Source of the DNA: an uncultured Bacteroidales bacterium
GTDB lineage: Bacteria; Bacteroidota; Bacteroidia; Bacteroidales; P3
Assembly: GCA_905236405.1 (NCBI GenBank)
Contig: CAJOQB010000013.1
Coordinates: forward strand, 1 to 31,889
DNA length: 31,889 bases
Direction: 5' to 3'
The notes under the pieces: generated by a model
What the model was told of the DNA's origin: nothing
Seen by the model: only the letters and a program-made list of their open reading frames with translations
Databases searched by the model: none
In this document: piece by piece, positions 29,674 through 31,889 of the stretch
Layout: every line of letters begins with the position of its first letter
Position numbering within the stretch: the first letter of the stretch is position 1
Made by a program: the position numbers and the translations under genes

Positions 29674-31161
29674 ATGAAAAGAAACAGTTTTTTCCGCCTG
29701 CTGTCAATCATCGTCTGTTGTTCCACCGCCCTTGCTCCCGTCTGGTGCCAGCAACGTTTCTCCCCCACCCTCTTTGGTCTCGACACCGCCTCCACTGGCG
29801 AAAGTCGTTACGAAGTGCTGTACCGCACCCATGAGGCAGCCAATGCCGCCGGTGCCGAGGTCGACTACACAGGCATCGACACCCTCCGTCTCCGATTGCC
29901 GGAAGGCTGGAAGAGCATTCCGCTCGGTTCCGTCATCGATTTCAAAGGGCTAGTCCTCTATGTTGAGAACCACAGCAAACACGGAGCGCTCTTTTCCCGC
30001 TCGGCCAAAACCAAGGCCATCGAACTGGACAAAGCGACCATCGACCGAGGCGACTTCAGCACCATCCCCGAACTGGCCAACGGGCAAATCCTGCTCATCC
30101 TCAAGGACAAGCACCCTTGGGTGGCCCAACGCATCGGCTATGGCTATCCTCAATACCGCAGCGACATCATCCTCATAGACAACGGTCGCGGCCTCAACCG
30201 CCCCATTGCCCCCTACAACACCGACTCCACGATACTGAACGCCTCCTACTGCCGTGTACAAGCACCCGTTGTGGTGTCGAACCTCACCATGCACCGCGTG
30301 GACGGCAGCACCCAAAAGACCTACTGCGTCTCGCTGCACAATCTGGACAACATCACCCTCGAAAACATCCACATCACCACCCCACGCAGCAAGATGATTG
30401 CCGATGCAGCCATCTCCATCGGCAACTGCACCCACGTCACCCTTCGCGACATCACCGTCGACGGCACCTACTCGGGCTATGGACGCACCCGCGACTACGG
30501 CTATGCTTTCTCGATGAACAATGTGTGGAACAGCACCTTCGACCATGTGGTGGCCGACGGCAACTGGGGTGTCTTCGGCACCAACAACCTCAGCAATACG
30601 ACGCTCACACACTGCGATGTCAACCGCTTCGACATCCACTGCTACGGACGCGACGCCCGTTTAGTGGGCTGCATCCTGCGACAGAAACAGACACAGTTCT
30701 CTTCGATGTACGGCACCGTGGAGTTCGACAGCTGTCTCTTTGCCGACTGCATCCCCGTGAGGGTCCGCTCATCGTACAACGCCTACACTCCGTTCGACAT
30801 CGTGATGCGTCACTGCACCTTCGAAGCCACCCTTCGTCACCACGCCTTGGTCAACATGATGCTGCTCGACACGAACCTCAACCGACGTCCCGAGCTGCAA
30901 GAAAAATGCTGGCCCAACCTCACCATCGACGACCTCACCGTCATCGCCCCTGTCACCGTCCGACACCTTTATTTATATGACCCCACCGGCACCCGCAGCG
31001 AGTGCCGCAAACCTGTAGGCCACATCTCGACAATACAAGCCGACGGCATCCGCGTCGTCCGTCCCAACGGTCGGAAAGCCTCGCCCATGGTGGAACTCAC
31101 CTCCTATCCATTTGCCACACAAAACGAACTGAAGGTCGACATCCACTACACCGAACAGTGA
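29674..31161 (+). CDS. Secreted right-handed beta-helix protein
   Basis: A 495-residue protein with signal peptide (MKRNSFFRLLSIIVCCSTALAPVWCQ). From about residue 190 it has repeating beta-helix rungs of 20-25 residues, such as TYCVSLHNLDNITLENIHITT, AAISIGNCTHVTLRDITVDG and FGTNNLSNTTLTHCDVNRFD. The first 150 residues are a separate domain of unknown family. Such folds bind or cleave polysaccharides (pectate lyase, polygalacturonase types), but no clear catalytic triad was identified and a binding role is as likely. The tRNA terminator ends about 15 bp before the ATG and no promoter box is seen, so expression may depend on readthrough. Confidence 0.8.
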   Translation: MKRNSFFRLLSIIVCCSTALAPVWCQQRFSPTLFGLDTASTGESRYEVLYRTHEAANAAGAEVDYTGIDTLRLRLPEGWKSIPLGSVIDFKGLVLYVENHSKHGALFSRSAKTKAIELDKATIDRGDFSTIPELANGQILLILKDKHPWVAQRIGYGYPQYRSDIILIDNGRGLNRPIAPYNTDSTILNASYCRVQAPVVVSNLTMHRVDGSTQKTYCVSLHNLDNITLENIHITTPRSKMIADAAISIGNCTHVTLRDITVDGTYSGYGRTRDYGYAFSMNNVWNSTFDHVVADGNWGVFGTNNLSNTTLTHCDVNRFDIHCYGRDARLVGCILRQKQTQFSSMYGTVEFDSCLFADCIPVRVRSSYNAYTPFDIVMRHCTFEATLRHHALVNMMLLDTNLNRRPELQEKCWPNLTIDDLTVIAPVTVRHLYLYDPTGTRSECRKPVGHISTIQADGIRVVRPNGRKASPMVELTSYPFATQNELKVDIHYTEQ

Positions 31162-31201
31162 AATAATTAACTTTTTCAGATAGGACAGTTAACAGTTCCG
31201 A

Positions 31202-31342
31202 GTCCTTCGGAGGACACAGATGGCTGTATCGTTTCCCACAGCCGCCTCCGAGGGTTCCCACAGGCGGCTGTTTGACCTCCCGCAGCTATGCTGTAACCCC
31301 TCCCGCAGGCGCCTGTGGGAAGGGTCGCAGCATAGCTGTGGA
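31202..31342. repeat. Three hairpins ending in a 56-bp palindrome
   Basis: Hairpin 1: GTCCT-TCGG-AGGAC (31202-31215). Hairpin 2: ACAGCCGCCT (31238-31247) with AGGCGGCTGT (31262-31271). Hairpin 3: 31283-31338, concentric about 31310.5, CAGCTATGCTG outer arms (11 bp perfect) and CAGGCGCCTG core, with four mismatched or wobble positions between. The CGCAGC-NNN-GCTG motif resembles the centre of the palindrome at 3141-3199. Confidence 0.75.
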
Positions 31343-31560
31343 AACCCCCTCTTACACCTCTGTGTATCAACACTTAGCAATGGCAGCTTTTTTGCTCTTG
31401 AGTTAAAATTAAGTTAACGGCCGCTTTTCTCGGCCTTCGAGGCATCGCCAAAGACAAACGATGTTTTTAACACTTAGTTTTGAAGATTTAACAAATGGTG
31501 GTAAATGATATGCTTAGTGTTTTGTGCCGAAGGATCTTTTTCCTTACACCCATAATAAAA

Positions 31561-31591
31561 TTGTGTTATTCATAATAATTGTGTATGTTTG
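31561..31591 (+). promoter_or_regulatory. Promoter-like sequence abutting the IS left end
   Basis: TTG at 31561-31563, 20 nt, then TATGTTTG at 31584-31591, fitting the Bacteroidota consensus. Transcription would start about where the inferred IS begins, so the box may belong to the interrupted locus. Confidence 0.45.
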
Positions 31592-31686
31592 CACATTACT
31601 GTCCACTAAAAAACAGTGAGAGTTCTTTGAAAAAATTGTGAGTTAATTATTTGCGGAGGTTTTTCGAGCGCGACGATTTGAATTTG

Positions 31687-31694
31687 TATCTTTG
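31687..31694 (+). promoter_or_regulatory. -7 box of the transposase gene
   Basis: TATCTTTG lies 17 nt before the transposase ATG; the -33 region (TTTTCG near 31662) is a weak match. The leader would be about 10 nt. Confidence 0.5.
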
Positions 31695-31711
31695 CAGGAA
31701 ACACCCCGCAT

Positions 31712-31889
31712 ATGAACCAAGACAAATACGTTTTTGCTCAGTTGGTTGAATTTCTGAACAACGACAAGTTCCGTCGCATTGTTGCCAAATACGGAGGCGA
31801 CAGATATGTGAAGCATTTCACTTGTTGGAACCAGCTGCTTGTGATGATGTTTGGACAGCTAACCAACCGCGAGAGCCTGCGAGACCTGA
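31712..31889 (+). CDS. IS4-family transposase with DUF4372 N-terminus, 3'-truncated by the window
   Basis: Only the first 59 codons are present. MNQDKYVFAQLVEFLNNDKF and then VKHFTCWNQLLVMMFGQLTN and RESLRDL match the DUF4372 domain at the start of Bacteroidota IS4-type transposases, where FTCWNQ is the hallmark. The catalytic DDE domain lies outside the window. The frame runs to the last base without a stop. Confidence 0.92.
   Translation, partial: MNQDKYVFAQLVEFLNNDKFRRIVAKYGGDRYVKHFTCWNQLLVMMFGQLTNRESLRDL

Larger units (their letters stand above)
31162..31711. other. 550-bp spacer between the beta-helix gene and the transposase
   Basis: Contents in order: the hairpin block 31202-31342; AT-rich DNA at 31343-31583 with no credible gene, only a weak GGCCG/CGGCC hairpin near 31420; a promoter-like box at 31584-31591; and from about 31597 the left end of the insertion sequence. 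Several short open frames over the hairpins are by-products of the symmetric sequence. Confidence 0.7.
31597..31889 (+). mobile_element. Left part of an IS4-family insertion sequence, cut by the window end
   Basis: The element is recognised by its transposase N-terminus. The left boundary is inferred from a short inverted pair ACTGT...ACAGT (31598-31617) about 115 bp before the transposase and from the change in base composition. The right end and any target duplication are outside the window. Confidence 0.6.

Overview
The window looks like chromosomal DNA of a member of the Bacteroidota, most likely order Bacteroidales. Coding regions are fairly GC-rich and intergenic spacers AT-rich. This rests on family content (DUF4294, DUF4296, DUF3078, DUF4270, a TamL/BamA-like barrel, a PorE-like TPR/beta-propeller protein, a stand-alone glycogen-synthase N-domain). 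It also rests on many promoters of the Bacteroidota primary-sigma type (about TTTG, then 19-21 nt, then TAnnTTTG) and on the lack of Shine-Dalgarno sequences. Genus and species cannot be told from the sequence alone.

Layout. 1-2773: the 3' part of a BamA/TamA-family outer-membrane barrel gene and a polyprenyl diphosphate synthase, closed by a terminator. 2774-3844: a 1.07 kb spacer with a consensus promoter, a 45-bp tandem repeat folding into a 59-bp palindrome, a nested G-rich/AT-rich inverted repeat and a possible decayed small membrane-protein gene. 3845-6292: an energy-transduction operon (ExbB, a four-helix membrane protein, two ExbDs). It converges on an acyltransferase gene (6364-7746, minus). 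7919-12771: a tight plus-strand run of DUF4294, C40 peptidase, DUF4296 lipoprotein, LptF/LptG-type permease, SufE, SufT and a DppC/OppC-like permease.

12944-14815: three lipoprotein genes, each followed by a strong intrinsic terminator. 14885-16567 (minus): a small accessory-looking patch with a RelE/ParE-type toxin-antitoxin pair and a solitary AAA ATPase whose promoter overlaps a perfect 41-bp palindrome. 16704-19222 (minus): recX, DUF3078 and a SAM hydrolase, probably one operon. 19450-22846 (plus): a GT5 N-domain protein, DUF4270 lipoprotein and a 14-repeat MORN-type protein. 22892-29325 (plus): Maf pyrophosphatase, SufC, SufD, a PorE-like TPR/propeller protein and an MsbA-like ABC exporter. 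29463-29618: two tandem tRNA-Val(TAC) genes and a terminator. 29674-31161: a secreted beta-helix protein. 31162-31711: palindromes and the left edge of an insertion sequence. 31712-31889: the start of an IS4-family (DUF4372-type) transposase cut by the window end.

Functionally this is mostly envelope biogenesis (outer-membrane assembly, lipid carriers, LPS or lipid transport, lipoproteins, Ton/Tol-type energization) and Fe-S cluster assembly (SufC, SufD, SufE, SufT; no SufB or SufS in the window). No clear new defence or biosynthetic system was found. The features most worth following are the large palindromic elements, the palindrome over the ATPase promoter, and several proteins keeping a family fold but missing the usual key residues.
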